Of a DNA stretch of 64,000 bases, positions 34,501 to 42,835 are shown in pieces; position 1 is the stretch's first letter, and each line of letters begins with the position of its first letter. Position numbers and translations under genes: made by a program. The notes under the pieces are model-generated. The model saw nothing but the letters and a program-made list of their open reading frames with translations. It was not told the DNA's origin and searched no databases. The stretch is from Epilithonimonas vandammei (GTDB lineage: Bacteria > Bacteroidota > Bacteroidia > Flavobacteriales > Weeksellaceae), in the NCBI RefSeq assembly GCF_003860525.1, contig NZ_CP034161.1:1364001-1428000 (forward strand), given 5' to 3'.

Positions 34501-36230
34501 TCCTGGGTAAAAATACCTTGGATGTGACAGGAACAATCGATAATAATCTCGCTTCACCCGTCCTGAATCTAGACGCGAAAATGAATGAGTTTGATCTTGG
34601 CTTCGCGCAGCAGTTTGTCAAAGAAATTTTTGGTAATTTACGTGGGAAGGCTACCGGTGATCTTAAAATTTCGGGTCCTGTTAATGATATTGATTATAGT
34701 GGTGATATTGCTTTGAAGGGGTTTGGCTTAAAACTTATCTTTACGGGTGTTGATTATTCTTTTGACGATACTGTTATCAATCTTTCCAGAGGACTTGCCA
34801 TTCTGAATAATATTGGAATCCGAGATGGTAGGGAAAATTCAAAAGGCAATGTTTCCGGATCTATTCAGTTTGAAACCTTATCTTCTCTTGGAGTCAACCT
34901 AATTATGCGTGCAGATAATCTTCTAGTCCTAAACTCTACCCAGGATGAAAACGACCTTTTTTGGGGAAGAGTTACTGCACAGGGAGACTTATATGTAGAT
35001 GGTCCGGTAACTGGATTATCTATTGGAACCTCGAATGATGGTCTAAGAGTTCTAAACAACAGTACTTTTACTTTTAATAGTGCATCTACAACGAATGTGG
35101 AGGAGTTTAAAATATTACGATTTTTGAAAAGGGATAATGCAGGCGTTATTTCTGTAGAAAAAAAGAAAAGATCCGGAGCTAATATGTTGATTGACTTTGA
35201 TGTCACCATAGATAAAGGGTCGCTTGTTAATGTTTTGGTGGGTGATGATGTAGGGAATATTTCTGTACGTGGCGATGCAGATCATCTGAAGTTCCGTATG
35301 GAAAGGAGCGGGAATATTTCTATGAACGGTACCTATACTGTAGATAATGGTACATTTGTTTCACAAGCAGTGCTTAACAGGACATTTCAGATTGCAAAAA
35401 ACAGTAGTATCCGGTGGAGCGGTAGTCCTATGACTCCGGATCTGGATATCATTGCAAACTACAGAAGAACCGTTACCAATACCGGAGATTATTTACAGAT
35501 GTCTATTGCTCAGCCAGTTGATGTAGTTCTCACAACCAAAATTACCAATACATTGACGGATCCGGATATCAAATTTGATGTTACGGCACCGGATGCACCA
35601 TCACAAGTAAGAGAAACCCTAGCTTCCAAAATAAATACTGCGGACGAAAAGACAATTCAGTTTGGATCTGTTCTGGTTCTTAATAGTTTTAATGTCCCTA
35701 ATTCTGGAGGTCTGGATTTTACAAATATTTCAAAATCATTGCAAAATACGGGATACAATGTGGCTTTTAAGCAATTAGGTTCAGTTCTTAATACCATCAG
35801 CAGTGCTTTCCAGATAAATCTAGATTATATCAGCGGAGATGCGAAATCAAATACTTCAGACAGGGCAAATACCAATGTAAGCCTCGCACTTTCTCCAAGA
35901 ATCAAATTCAAGACGGGCTTGGGAGTTCCTATTACCAAAACCCAGAATACCAATGCCAATTATCTTTCTGTTGAAGGGATCGTAGAGTATGACTGGAGTA
36001 AAAATAACAATGGAAGCAGGTTGTTTCGAGCATATTCGAAGCCATCTAACATTGGTATCACCACCGCCATAACGCCAGGTGCTAATCAAAATTATGGAAT
36101 TGGAATTGTTTACAGTAAAAGTTTTAATTCTCTTCGAGAAGTGTTTAAAAAGAAAAATACTACAAAAGCAGACTCTCTGGTTTCTGTAACAAATAAAACA
36201 GATTCTGTAAAAAACAAGGCTAAAAAATGA
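31572..36230 (+). CDS. tamB: TamB-like translocation/assembly (DUF490) protein
   Basis: At 1552 residues this is the largest product in the window. A basic N-terminus (KKKSPLLLRI) leads into one membrane helix (ISYIFFTILGLIILILVAI, ~32-50). A long repetitive beta-rich periplasmic region follows. The C-terminal TamB/DUF490 domain has GSPMTPDLDIIANYRR and TDPDIKFDVTAPDAPS. This is the AsmA-like bridge family that spans from inner to outer membrane and takes part in lipid transport and outer-membrane protein assembly. No adjacent tamA/BamA homologue is seen. The C-terminus carries an extra basic tail (NKTDSVKNKAKK). Confidence 0.92.
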   Translation: MAKLENKNTNNQNPKADQPISKKKSPLLLRIISYIFFTILGLIILILVAINLPVTKRYIANQAIDMLNNDFKMGMRIEDIDVNFLGDVTIKGLTLKDYKNYDFVKAKELRVASDWFALAFNTRDIKFNQAVIIDPVIRVITYKGDSISNFVRYVDNFDDGKPRNPNKKPFKMGMKIDLINGVASIVNKNHPGEAGRWLDARKVNLNVTSLRVEGSNVFADIRNFNFITKRYGKEHIVDTFSTNFELTKKHLKLGNLTFNTNYSLLQGEAILNLDPKTKFADFGNKVNWDLKMIPGSQISGYDFSYFVPDWDNYTPINISGTMTGPLNNFTLNNFLIRSQEINLNTNKMSISGVLDKKFFIESKNVSADFTYKGLKATLPKFISSKLGNFADDFGRLKYNGSVKVNPKQIFSSGNLITGIGQAKMKDFNLVDYSTKRPRYKGYVEVKDLNVTALTKNKQVGLISGKFNIQGEGFDVNTMYVKTSSSVNHIDLMGKSLNNISIDGVLNKKRFTGNILANDPNAKGNFKGIVDFSTKRLFADFTADIRYLNLKYFGISAGETNAVSGLVAGKISMTNLNDLNLDTSITNLVLNSPAQKLHIPDSRLKAYFENGNRIVSVDAPGAVNGRLSGRFNLEEIGNMISNSINKILVGNPPKKTYNGQYFNFELDVKQGLVSFFVPDLKLPGGAKVSGNYTGATNDLVLSADASKIKYILANKRELTEAEKFLAETDATFQPDLNKAKDSTMIDSLRLRINTADINQQLLATVKRGQYGNKVFQDVKLTATNENGQLLRIGTEFKLGSPDDETANEMKEYTVNINQTTNPAGDYVFRFEPTTVKFNGVAWTVDTSPELNHSITYRKKEKDVLIQNLRVFSDDSELLVKTADFKSGKDFTANAEVKNFDISKLLAFGKDSNSMDIKGTANGTVQIRKSGENLEPLIDLNVENIFMNGKEMGNLETKITKSEKPNVFDVSIQALSSEFLGKNTLDVTGTIDNNLASPVLNLDAKMNEFDLGFAQQFVKEIFGNLRGKATGDLKISGPVNDIDYSGDIALKGFGLKLIFTGVDYSFDDTVINLSRGLAILNNIGIRDGRENSKGNVSGSIQFETLSSLGVNLIMRADNLLVLNSTQDENDLFWGRVTAQGDLYVDGPVTGLSIGTSNDGLRVLNNSTFTFNSASTTNVEEFKILRFLKRDNAGVISVEKKKRSGANMLIDFDVTIDKGSLVNVLVGDDVGNISVRGDADHLKFRMERSGNISMNGTYTVDNGTFVSQAVLNRTFQIAKNSSIRWSGSPMTPDLDIIANYRRTVTNTGDYLQMSIAQPVDVVLTTKITNTLTDPDIKFDVTAPDAPSQVRETLASKINTADEKTIQFGSVLVLNSFNVPNSGGLDFTNISKSLQNTGYNVAFKQLGSVLNTISSAFQINLDYISGDAKSNTSDRANTNVSLALSPRIKFKTGLGVPITKTQNTNANYLSVEGIVEYDWSKNNNGSRLFRAYSKPSNIGITTAITPGANQNYGIGIVYSKSFNSLREVFKKKNTTKADSLVSVTNKTDSVKNKAKK
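31576..31608 (-). promoter_or_regulatory. Promoter of tsaD inside the tamB coding region
   Basis: On the minus strand TTTG (31608-31605), 21 bases, then TAACTTTG (31583-31576) matches the full Bacteroidota consensus. It is built from codons 2 to 13 of tamB. The box ends 10 bases before the tsaD start codon, so the tsaD leader is very short. Confidence 0.7.
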
Positions 36231-36308
36231 TAATTGTCATAGTATTTATTGTATTTTGTTAAAAGATGTTAATCTGTTAATAAATGTTTTTATTTAAATT
36301 AATTTTTT

Positions 36309-36316
36309 TAAATTTG
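36309..36316 (+). promoter_or_regulatory. -7 box (TAAATTTG) for the Lrp-type regulator
   Basis: TAAATTTG fits TAnnTTTG and ends 41 bases before the regulator's ATG. The -33 region is TTTT/TTTA-like, not TTTG. Upstream, the words GTTAATCTGTTAATAA may be a binding site, possibly for autoregulation. Confidence 0.55.
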
Positions 36317-36357
36317 CAAAAAAAATAAGTTTATTTTAAATTAATAATAAAATCGAA

Positions 36358-36828
36358 ATGAATTATCAATTAGACGATATCGATAAAAAAATTCTTGACT
36401 TCCTGGTAGAAAATACAAGAATGCCTTTCACAGAGATTGCTAAACAAATGGATGTTTCAGCAGGAACAATACACGTAAGGGTAAAGAAAATGGAAGATGC
36501 GGGAATTATTTTAGGGTCATCTTTAAATATAGATTACGGTAAATTGGACTATAATTTTACAGCTTTCATAGGTATTCTACTTACTAAGTCCAATCATACT
36601 CAGGAAGTTCTTAAACAATTGGCATTGATTCCAAATGTGGTAGAAGCAAGTGTGACTTCAGGAAAATATAATATTTTTTGCAAAATGAAAGCAAAAAATA
36701 CCGAGGATGCAAAAAGAATCATCTATCAGATCGATGATATTCAGGATGTCATGAGAACAGAGAGTATGATCTCTATGGAAGAGTATATCAGTGATAAGAA
36801 CCGTCTTATAAATGCGGTTAGTATATAG
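36358..36828 (+). CDS. Lrp/AsnC-family transcriptional regulator
   Basis: The 156-residue protein has an N-terminal winged helix-turn-helix (TEIAKQMDVSAGTIHVRVKK, ~25-44) and a C-terminal RAM/AsnC ligand domain (VEASVTSGKYNIFCKMKAK). That is the normal length and layout of feast/famine regulators, which bind DNA as oligomers and respond to amino acids. Target genes cannot be told from the context: the next gene encodes an unrelated small membrane protein 68 bases on. It is likely to regulate its own promoter, as family members often do. Confidence 0.92.
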   Translation: MNYQLDDIDKKILDFLVENTRMPFTEIAKQMDVSAGTIHVRVKKMEDAGIILGSSLNIDYGKLDYNFTAFIGILLTKSNHTQEVLKQLALIPNVVEASVTSGKYNIFCKMKAKNTEDAKRIIYQIDDIQDVMRTESMISMEEYISDKNRLINAVSI

Positions 36829-36896
36829 TTAGTTAGTAGAAGATTTTCTATTGGAAAGGGCTTATTTAGTAAGCTCTTTTTTAGTAATATTACATT

Positions 36897-37265
36897 ATGA
36901 ATTCTAAAGTTGAAAAACCTAAAAAAAATAAAAGTTTCTATATCATCTTCGGGCTGATTCTGCTTGTGTTTTTTTTAAGTGTCAATACCGATCTTGCGGA
37001 GCTATCTCAGCATAAAGCTATCAATATTCCTTTTGGTTTTTTTTATTACACTCTTGGAATTGATATTTTGGTAATTCTCAGTTGGTTGCTAATTATTTTT
37101 AATAGGAAAGCCGGCGTAATTTTTTTTCCTATATTCATTATGCTACATTTCGGACTGCATAATTATTTTCTGAGTACTTACCTGTATTCTGATATTACAG
37201 TTTTATTTCTGTTTATAGGTCTTGGTCTTTTAGAAATTATTCCTAGATGGAAATATCTCCGATAA
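36897..37265 (+). CDS. Small inner-membrane protein, unknown
   Basis: The 122-residue protein has a lysine-rich cytoplasmic start (KVEKPKKNKS) and about four hydrophobic helices with short loops. I do not recognise a family. Charge distribution places the N-terminus in the cytoplasm. The last 23 bases overlap the 3' end of a TPR-gene remnant on the opposite strand, which suggests a rearrangement just downstream. Start ATG 36897 is the first in frame. Confidence 0.75.
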   Translation: MNSKVEKPKKNKSFYIIFGLILLVFFLSVNTDLAELSQHKAINIPFGFFYYTLGIDILVILSWLLIIFNRKAGVIFFPIFIMLHFGLHNYFLSTYLYSDITVLFLFIGLGLLEIIPRWKYLR

Positions 37266-37866
37266 TAAAAAATTTTTTATAATATCCTAAACTTTTCAAT
37301 TCAAAAGCCAATACCTCTTTAAATGCTTTATATTGCAAATGCTTGATTTCTGCTCTACCAGCATAAACTTGTCCCAGAGAGCTATAAAATTCATCATTAT
37401 CTTTTATTTTGCTGCAAATGACTTCTGCGTCCTTATTGATTTTGAGAGCCTTTTCAAAAAAACCTAAATAAGCGTAAGAAAGAGCTTGTGCCATCAGAGC
37501 TTGCCCTATATAATAGTCATCGCCTTCGCTGCTTGCAATTTCGTATAACTTATTGGCGGATCTGAGTGCTTTTTCCCGCTCACCAAGACCAATGTATGAG
37601 TTGATATTGGCATTAAGGGATTTGGCTTTGCCGGGATAATATCCTACAGCGTCAGACAGCTGATAGGTTTTCGCACATATTTGAAGTGCTTGATGTCTAT
37701 TAGCAAGCTGAAAGGAAAGAGCTATAAGTCTATCAATTTTTTTGTAGCGTATTGTTGCGCCTTCGCTCCATTTAGGAATGAAAGAACTACAAAGAAGCCT
37801 ATTATTTTTTTTGATAGTACCACATCTTAACCTAACTTCAAAATTATTAAAAAAATAACATAAAAA
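37243..37866 (-). pseudogene. Truncated TPR-repeat gene
   Basis: The frame is open on the minus strand from 37866 to a TAG at 37243 (207 codons), but the only in-frame ATG is at 37494, well inside the homologous part. The product has tandem helical repeats of TPR type, including IDRLIALSFQLANRHQALQI, GLGEREKALRSANKLYEIA and YAYLGFFEKALKINKDAEVI. These resemble the sensor half of Flavobacterial TPR regulators, which usually run to over 500 residues. The frame ends abruptly inside a repeat (KSLGYYKKFFIIGD) and lacks a normal signal peptide at the front. I read it as a fragment cut at both ends; a functional short form from 37494 cannot be excluded. Confidence 0.5.
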
Positions 37867-37932
37867 TCAGATTTCAATGTGATTTTTAAAGTCGCATTAC
37901 AGAAATTGGTAACAAATATTTAATAAGACTCC

Positions 37933-38502
37933 TTATGGCAGGAAATTTTTTTTAGATTGATCTATTAACTCTGGAAAAAAACATTCAAAATACATTTTTA
38001 ATTTTTCTTTGTTATCAAGAAAAGCTTCAAATATAGAAATGTCTTTTTCCAGATATTTGGCCTTATTAAGAACATTTTGCATACTAAATTTTATGCCTTG
38101 ATCCGTTCTATAATTGGTCAACCAATCATCTTGTTGCATCCTTACAAGCATTTGTTTGTAACTTTCTGGAAGCCATTTTTCATTTTCCCAAAGTATTTTA
38201 TAAACTTTCAGAGAATGATTTCTCAATTCCTTTGCTGGGTAATAATGAGCAACAAAATAATCAAAAGCAACATCTACAAATGCACCCGAATATAATCTGA
38301 CTAGTGGACTGAAAATCTTCTTGGCTTCTGAAACTGCTGGATGAGTGTCTGTAAATGTATCAATAAACCGATGAAGTTTAATCCCTTCCTGAATTTCCAA
38401 TGGAAAACTTTCTCGCTCATTATTTTTTATAAAGTCCGCAATCATATTCCCAACAAGTTGTCCGCTGGTGTAAGAAAGTATCGAGTGGGCGAGATAATTC
38501 AA
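37933..38502 (-). CDS. acpH: ACP phosphodiesterase-like protein (AcpH/DUF479)
   Basis: The 189-residue protein has family landmarks NYLAHSILS, GNMIADFIKN, GIKLHRFIDTFTDTHPAV and DVAFDYFVAHYY. The His and Asp residues resemble the metal site of AcpH, which removes phosphopantetheine from acyl carrier protein. The Bacteroidota homologues are not well characterised. The start is TTG at 38502, placed because NYLAH is the usual N-terminus and an in-frame TAA lies directly before it. That TAA is the stop of the 55-residue gene upstream, so the genes meet as TAATTG. Confidence 0.82.
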   Translation of the reverse strand: MNYLAHSILSYTSGQLVGNMIADFIKNNERESFPLEIQEGIKLHRFIDTFTDTHPAVSEAKKIFSPLVRLYSGAFVDVAFDYFVAHYYPAKELRNHSLKVYKILWENEKWLPESYKQMLVRMQQDDWLTNYRTDQGIKFSMQNVLNKAKYLEKDISIFEAFLDNKEKLKMYFECFFPELIDQSKKNFLP

Positions 38503-38670
38503 TTATAAAGGATGTTTGGTAAATTTACTTATGGCTAATATACTGAATAAAGAAAAACTAATTATTGTATAAAAGCCATTTTCGAAATTATTTTGAAACC
38601 CATCATAAATGTTATACAGTAAACTTCCGATGGCAAGAATCAAAAAAATATATTTGGTCCAAGTTTTCAT
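38503..38670 (-). CDS. Small two-helix membrane protein between radA and acpH
   Basis: This 55-residue frame (MKTWTKYIFLILAIG at the start, KFTKHPL at the end) has two hydrophobic helices, YIFLILAIGSLLYNIY and FYTIISFSLFSILAI, joined by a polar turn. It begins 15 bases after the radA stop and its TAA directly abuts the TTG start of acpH in the same frame. Its position and coupling make it likely to be translated. I do not recognise a family. It could help re-initiation at the TTG. Confidence 0.6.
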   Translation of the reverse strand: MKTWTKYIFLILAIGSLLYNIYDGFQNNFENGFYTIISFSLFSILAISKFTKHPL

Positions 38671-38685
38671 GATTTGAAATTTTGA

Positions 38686-40029
38686 TTAAAATAGTAACTC
38701 CACAAAATCCTCAATTTTACTGATTTCTTCAATCTTAATTCCGAATTTTCTTTTTGGAAGTTTATTAAGATTGGAAATAAAAATCTTTTCGTAACCCAAT
38801 TTTTCAGCTTCAGTGATTCTTTGTTCCGCTTGTGCAACAGGACGGATTTCTCCACTTAGTCCAATTTCTCCCGCAAAACAGAAGTGCTCAGAGATTGCAA
38901 TGTCTTCATTACTTGATAAAATAGAAGCAACCACAGCCAAATCCAAAGCTGGATCATCTGTTTTAATTCCGCCTGTAATATTGAGGAAAACATCTTTTGC
39001 GCCGAGTTGGAAACCTGCTCTTTTTTCTAAAACTGCCAAAAGCATATTTAATCTTTTGGAATCAAAACCAGTCGAGCTTCTCTGTGGCGTTCCATAAACT
39101 GCGGTTGAAACCAAAGCTTGGATCTCCAACAGCATCGGTCGATTGCCTTCCAGAGTTACTGCAACAGAATTGCCGGAAAGTTCTTCAGATTTTTTGGTGA
39201 TAAGTACTTCAGATGGATTTTTAATTTCTTTCAAACCTTGTGAAATCATTTCGTAAATCCCAATTTCTGATGTAGAACCAAAACGATTTTTATTCGCTCT
39301 AAGCAATCGAAACAGATGATTTCTATCGCCATCGAAATTCAGAACCACATCCACCATGTGTTCCAAAACTTTTGGACCCGCAATTTGTCCATCTTTCGTA
39401 ATATGACCAACCAAAAAAACAGGAATGTTATTTTCTTTGGCAAATTTGATGATTTCGTTAGAGCATTCCCGTATTTGAGAAACTGTTCCGGGTGAACTTT
39501 CTATCAATTGAGATTGAAGCGTCTGGATAGAATCGATAATCATAAAATCAGGCGTCAATTTCTTGGCTTCGTGCAGGATTTTCTCAACATTAGTTTCAGT
39601 AAACAGGAAACAGTTTGGATTTTTGACTTCGGCTAAACGGTCGGCTCTCATTTTTATTTGCGACGCACTTTCTTCTCCGGAAACATAAAGAATTTTCTTC
39701 TTCATTTTTAAAGCTAATTGAAGAAGCAGGGTCGATTTTCCAATTCCGGGTTCGCCACCTATCAATGTTACAGAACCCAAAACAATTCCGCCACCTAAAA
39801 CTCTGTCCAGTTCTTCGGAAGGTGTTTTGATTCTCGGTTCTTCATTAGTTTCAACTTCGATGATATTAATAATGGAAGATTTAGATTTAGCAACGACAGA
39901 TTTTGTTGATTTTTCTACAATTTCTTCCACAAGCGTATTCCATTCTCCACAAGTTTTGCATTGCCCGTGCCATTGGGAATATTGTGCGCCACAGTTCTGA
40001 CAGAAATATTGAGTTTTGAGTTTTGCCAT
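38686..40029 (-). CDS. radA: DNA repair protein RadA
   Basis: The 447-residue protein has the N-terminal zinc finger (Cys10, Cys13, Cys24, Cys27), a RecA-like ATPase with Walker A GGEPGIGKST, the RadA-specific KNRFG motif, and a C-terminal Lon-like substrate domain. It is a hexameric helicase that extends D-loops in recombination and repair. Length is normal. The gene heads a minus-strand unit with the 55-residue protein and acpH. A 138-base gap separates it from the divergent SlyD-like gene. Confidence 0.96.
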   Translation of the reverse strand: MAKLKTQYFCQNCGAQYSQWHGQCKTCGEWNTLVEEIVEKSTKSVVAKSKSSIINIIEVETNEEPRIKTPSEELDRVLGGGIVLGSVTLIGGEPGIGKSTLLLQLALKMKKKILYVSGEESASQIKMRADRLAEVKNPNCFLFTETNVEKILHEAKKLTPDFMIIDSIQTLQSQLIESSPGTVSQIRECSNEIIKFAKENNIPVFLVGHITKDGQIAGPKVLEHMVDVVLNFDGDRNHLFRLLRANKNRFGSTSEIGIYEMISQGLKEIKNPSEVLITKKSEELSGNSVAVTLEGNRPMLLEIQALVSTAVYGTPQRSSTGFDSKRLNMLLAVLEKRAGFQLGAKDVFLNITGGIKTDDPALDLAVVASILSSNEDIAISEHFCFAGEIGLSGEIRPVAQAEQRITEAEKLGYEKIFISNLNKLPKRKFGIKIEEISKIEDFVELLF

Positions 40030-40111
40030 TCTGCTAAGTTCTAGAAAATTTTGGAAAGTAAAAAATTAGAAATGCTTTAAAAAGAGGATTAACGTTTTAT
40101 TTTGAAAAGAG

Positions 40112-40119
40112 TAAATTTG
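40112..40119 (+). promoter_or_regulatory. -7 box (TAAATTTG) before the SlyD-like gene
   Basis: TAAATTTG fits TAnnTTTG and ends 48 bases before the ATG. A -33 TTTG at the proper distance is not present. Confidence 0.5.
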
Positions 40120-40167
40120 CCATTCATATACATACAGATATTATCAGATAATTAAAATTTTTTAAAA

Positions 40168-40668
40168 ATGGCATTAGACAAAAATCACGTAGTAACTTTG
40201 AAATACGTTCTACATACTAATGATGAAGCAGGAGAAAAAGTTTTCGTAGAGGAGACTTCTGCAGAAAACCCAATGACGTTTCTTTACGGTGTAGGAATGA
40301 TGATTCCGAAATTTGAACAAGAAATTCAGAACTTGAATATTGGCGAAACAACATCTTTCACTATCGAACCAAGCGAAGGGTACGGAGAAAGAGATCCTCA
40401 AGCTGTTACTCAGTTGCCTGTGGATATGTTCCAAGGACAAGAATTGCCTCCAGTTGGGGCGGTTCTACCATTGTCCGACAATCAAGGGAATAATTTCCAA
40501 GCTTTGGTTATAGAAGTTACTCCAGAAGCTGTGGTTGTAGACCTTAATCATCCAATGGCAGGAAGACCTTTACATTTCGATGTTGAGATTTTGAACACTC
40601 GTCCTGCAACGGAAGAAGAATTGGCGCACGGTCACGCACACGGTGCTGATGGACATTCTGGTCACTAG
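40168..40668 (+). CDS. SlyD-like FKBP-type peptidyl-prolyl isomerase
   Basis: The 166-residue protein is an FKBP with an insert-in-flap domain. YGVGMMIPKFEQEIQNLNIG and IEPSEGYGERDP are typical of SlyD. The C-terminus is histidine-rich (AHGHAHGADGHSGH), as in metal-binding SlyD proteins. It catalyses proline isomerisation and acts as a chaperone; the tail may bind nickel or other metals. It is cytoplasmic and transcribed alone, with a terminator after the stop. Confidence 0.92.
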   Translation: MALDKNHVVTLKYVLHTNDEAGEKVFVEETSAENPMTFLYGVGMMIPKFEQEIQNLNIGETTSFTIEPSEGYGERDPQAVTQLPVDMFQGQELPPVGAVLPLSDNQGNNFQALVIEVTPEAVVVDLNHPMAGRPLHFDVEILNTRPATEEELAHGHAHGADGHSGH

Positions 40669-40681
40669 GATTATGATTTAA

Positions 40682-40715
40682 AAAAAATGCTCGTCTAATT
40701 AGATGAGCATTTTTT
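40682..40715. terminator. Bidirectional terminator
   Basis: A long near-perfect inverted repeat, ATGCTCGTCTAAT against ATTAGATGAGCAT, is flanked by A and T runs. It lies between the convergent SlyD-like gene and pepD. Confidence 0.9.
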
Positions 40716-40726
40716 GTTGATATAAA

Positions 40727-42166
40727 TTATTTTTTAGGAATATTTTTCAGAATCTCCTGAGTATATTTCCAGAATTTCTGAACAGAGGATACACTTGCTC
40801 TTTCGTCGGGAGAATGTGCGCCTTTGATGGTTGGACCAAAACTCACCATTTCCATTTTTGGGTAATTGGCTCCGATGATTCCACATTCTAATCCTGCGTG
40901 ACAAGCTACAACTAATGGTTTTTCGCCAAAATTAGACTCGTAAAGCTCTGTCATTACTTTGATGATTTCTGCTTCCGGTTTTGGTTTCCAGCCAGGATAA
41001 GAACCTCCGAATTCTGTTTTCAGAGAATTACTTTCGAAAGCCGATTTCAATTGATTGGCAACTTCCCATTTTGTAGATTCTACGGATGATCTTGTTAAAT
41101 TTAGGATTTTAATTTCGCCGTTTTTCAGTTCAATTCTTGCAACATTGTTCGAGGCTTCTACCAAACCTTCTACATCAGGACTCATTCGGAAAACGCCATT
41201 ATGAGCTGCATTGATTGCAAAAATTATTTTCTTTGAATTTTCAATAGAAACCGTTTGTTCTGATGAATCTGTTTTCTCAATATTAATAACCAAATCTTTT
41301 TCTAATGAAGCAAATTCTTCCAAAATATCAGATTTCAATTGTTCAAATTTTGATAAAAAATCTTCCGAATTATCAACAGAAACAATCGCTTTAGCTTCTC
41401 TCGGAATAGCATTTCTCAAACTTCCACCGTCAATTAAACTTAACTGAATTTTATGGTCTAATCCTAAGAATAAAAATCTTCCCAATAATTTGTTCGAGTT
41501 CCCAAAACCTTTGTGGATGTCCATCCCGGAATGTCCACCTTGTAAACCTTTGATCTCGATTTTGAAAATTTCTCCTTTTGCTTCTTCCAACTCAAATTTT
41601 GCAGAAGCCGTCACATCCACACCACCAGCACAGCCGATATCAATTTCATCATCTTCTTCTGTATCAAGATTTAAAAGAATTTCTCCTTTCAATTGTCCGG
41701 GTTTCAAAGCTAAAGCACCTGTCATTCCGGTTTCTTCATCAATTGTGAAAAGGGCTTCCAAAGCAGGATGTGCAATGTCATTACTTTCTAAAATGGACAT
41801 AATAGTTGCAACGCCCAAACCGTTGTCAGCGCCCAAAGTTGTTCCTTTGGCTCGAACCCAATCGCCATCTACATACATTTGGATTCCTTGAGTTTCGAAA
41901 TCAAAATCTACATCATTATTTTTTTGACAAACCATATCAAGGTGCGATTGCATCACGATTGGTGTTCTGTTTTCCATTCCCGGAGTTGCAGGTTTTGTGA
42001 TGATGACATTTCCAACTTCGTCAACGGTTGTTGGCAATCCAAGATTTTCACCGAATTCTTTGATGAATTTTATAACTTTTTCTTCTTTTTTTGAGGGTCT
42101 TGGAACCGAATTCAGTGCTTCGAAGTTTTTCCAAATCACTTTTGGTTCCAGTTGAGAATATTCCAT
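40727..42166 (-). CDS. pepD: Aminoacyl-histidine dipeptidase PepD
   Basis: The 479-residue protein is an M20-family beta-alanyl/aminoacyl-His dipeptidase. Metal-site segments are QSHLDMVCQ, LGADNGLG and DEETGMTGA. The lid domain carries QGGHSGMDIHKG, and the C-terminal HAGLECGI has a further metal ligand. I use ATG 42166 (EYSQLEPKVIW) because the longer frame begins at a TTG with no homologous residues. It is cytoplasmic and degrades small peptides. It converges on the SlyD-like gene. Confidence 0.94.
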   Translation of the reverse strand: MEYSQLEPKVIWKNFEALNSVPRPSKKEEKVIKFIKEFGENLGLPTTVDEVGNVIITKPATPGMENRTPIVMQSHLDMVCQKNNDVDFDFETQGIQMYVDGDWVRAKGTTLGADNGLGVATIMSILESNDIAHPALEALFTIDEETGMTGALALKPGQLKGEILLNLDTEEDDEIDIGCAGGVDVTASAKFELEEAKGEIFKIEIKGLQGGHSGMDIHKGFGNSNKLLGRFLFLGLDHKIQLSLIDGGSLRNAIPREAKAIVSVDNSEDFLSKFEQLKSDILEEFASLEKDLVINIEKTDSSEQTVSIENSKKIIFAINAAHNGVFRMSPDVEGLVEASNNVARIELKNGEIKILNLTRSSVESTKWEVANQLKSAFESNSLKTEFGGSYPGWKPKPEAEIIKVMTELYESNFGEKPLVVACHAGLECGIIGANYPKMEMVSFGPTIKGAHSPDERASVSSVQKFWKYTQEILKNIPKK

Positions 42167-42305
42167 TTTTTTTGAAATTTTTTGAATTGGCAATTTACTA
42201 ATTATGAAAGGAAAATGAAATCTTTATGACATAAATAATGTTTCTGGAATCTTTGATTAGTTTTATGTTTTATAATTTTGAAACTTCAATTCTAGCAAAC
42301 TATTG

Positions 42306-42821
42306 ATGTCGAATTTTATACAACAGTTTTCAAAATTTTTAAGGTTAAGAGTGTCCGTCTCAGAATGGATTTACTTAATAAAATGTGTGATTGGTGCAGC
42401 TATTTGTTATCTGTTTTATATTTTTCTTCCGCAATATCCTGTTTATTGGGCTTTGATTTCCGTTGTGATTGTTTTCTCTCCTGATAATAGTAACAAGCTG
42501 GCTTATGACCGAATCAAATCCAATCTTCTCGGCGCTTCTATCGGAATGATTTTATTTCTAATTCCGATTCCTAATATTTTATTGATTTGTATTGGTGTCG
42601 CCTTGACGATTCTTGTTGGAATTGCTCTGAAGCTTGATAATACGCTTCGTTCTGCTCTTGCAGCTATGGTAATTGTTTTGATTGAAGAAAATCAAGCGCA
42701 CGATTGGCTGATTCCCATTGAGCGTGTGATTTGTGTTTGTATAGGTTGTTTTGTGGCGCTAATTATCACTTTTGTTTTTTCTAAGTTCAAAAGTTACGGT
42801 CAAACTTTTTTTAAACATTGA
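42306..42821 (+). CDS. FUSC-like small membrane protein
   Basis: The 171-residue protein has a short cytoplasmic start and about five hydrophobic segments. The region YPVYWALISVVIVFSPDNSN, followed by YDRIKSNLLGASIGMI, has the form of the FUSC domain of the YccS/YhfK group, where the conserved RIxGTxxG-type helix is replaced by RIKSNLLGASIG. It is a single domain, unlike the 751-residue member at 51895. Role unknown; the superfamily is linked with transport of aromatic compounds. It stands alone on the plus strand. Confidence 0.75.
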   Translation: MSNFIQQFSKFLRLRVSVSEWIYLIKCVIGAAICYLFYIFLPQYPVYWALISVVIVFSPDNSNKLAYDRIKSNLLGASIGMILFLIPIPNILLICIGVALTILVGIALKLDNTLRSALAAMVIVLIEENQAHDWLIPIERVICVCIGCFVALIITFVFSKFKSYGQTFFKH

Positions 42822-42835
42822 TAAAAGGTACAAAA

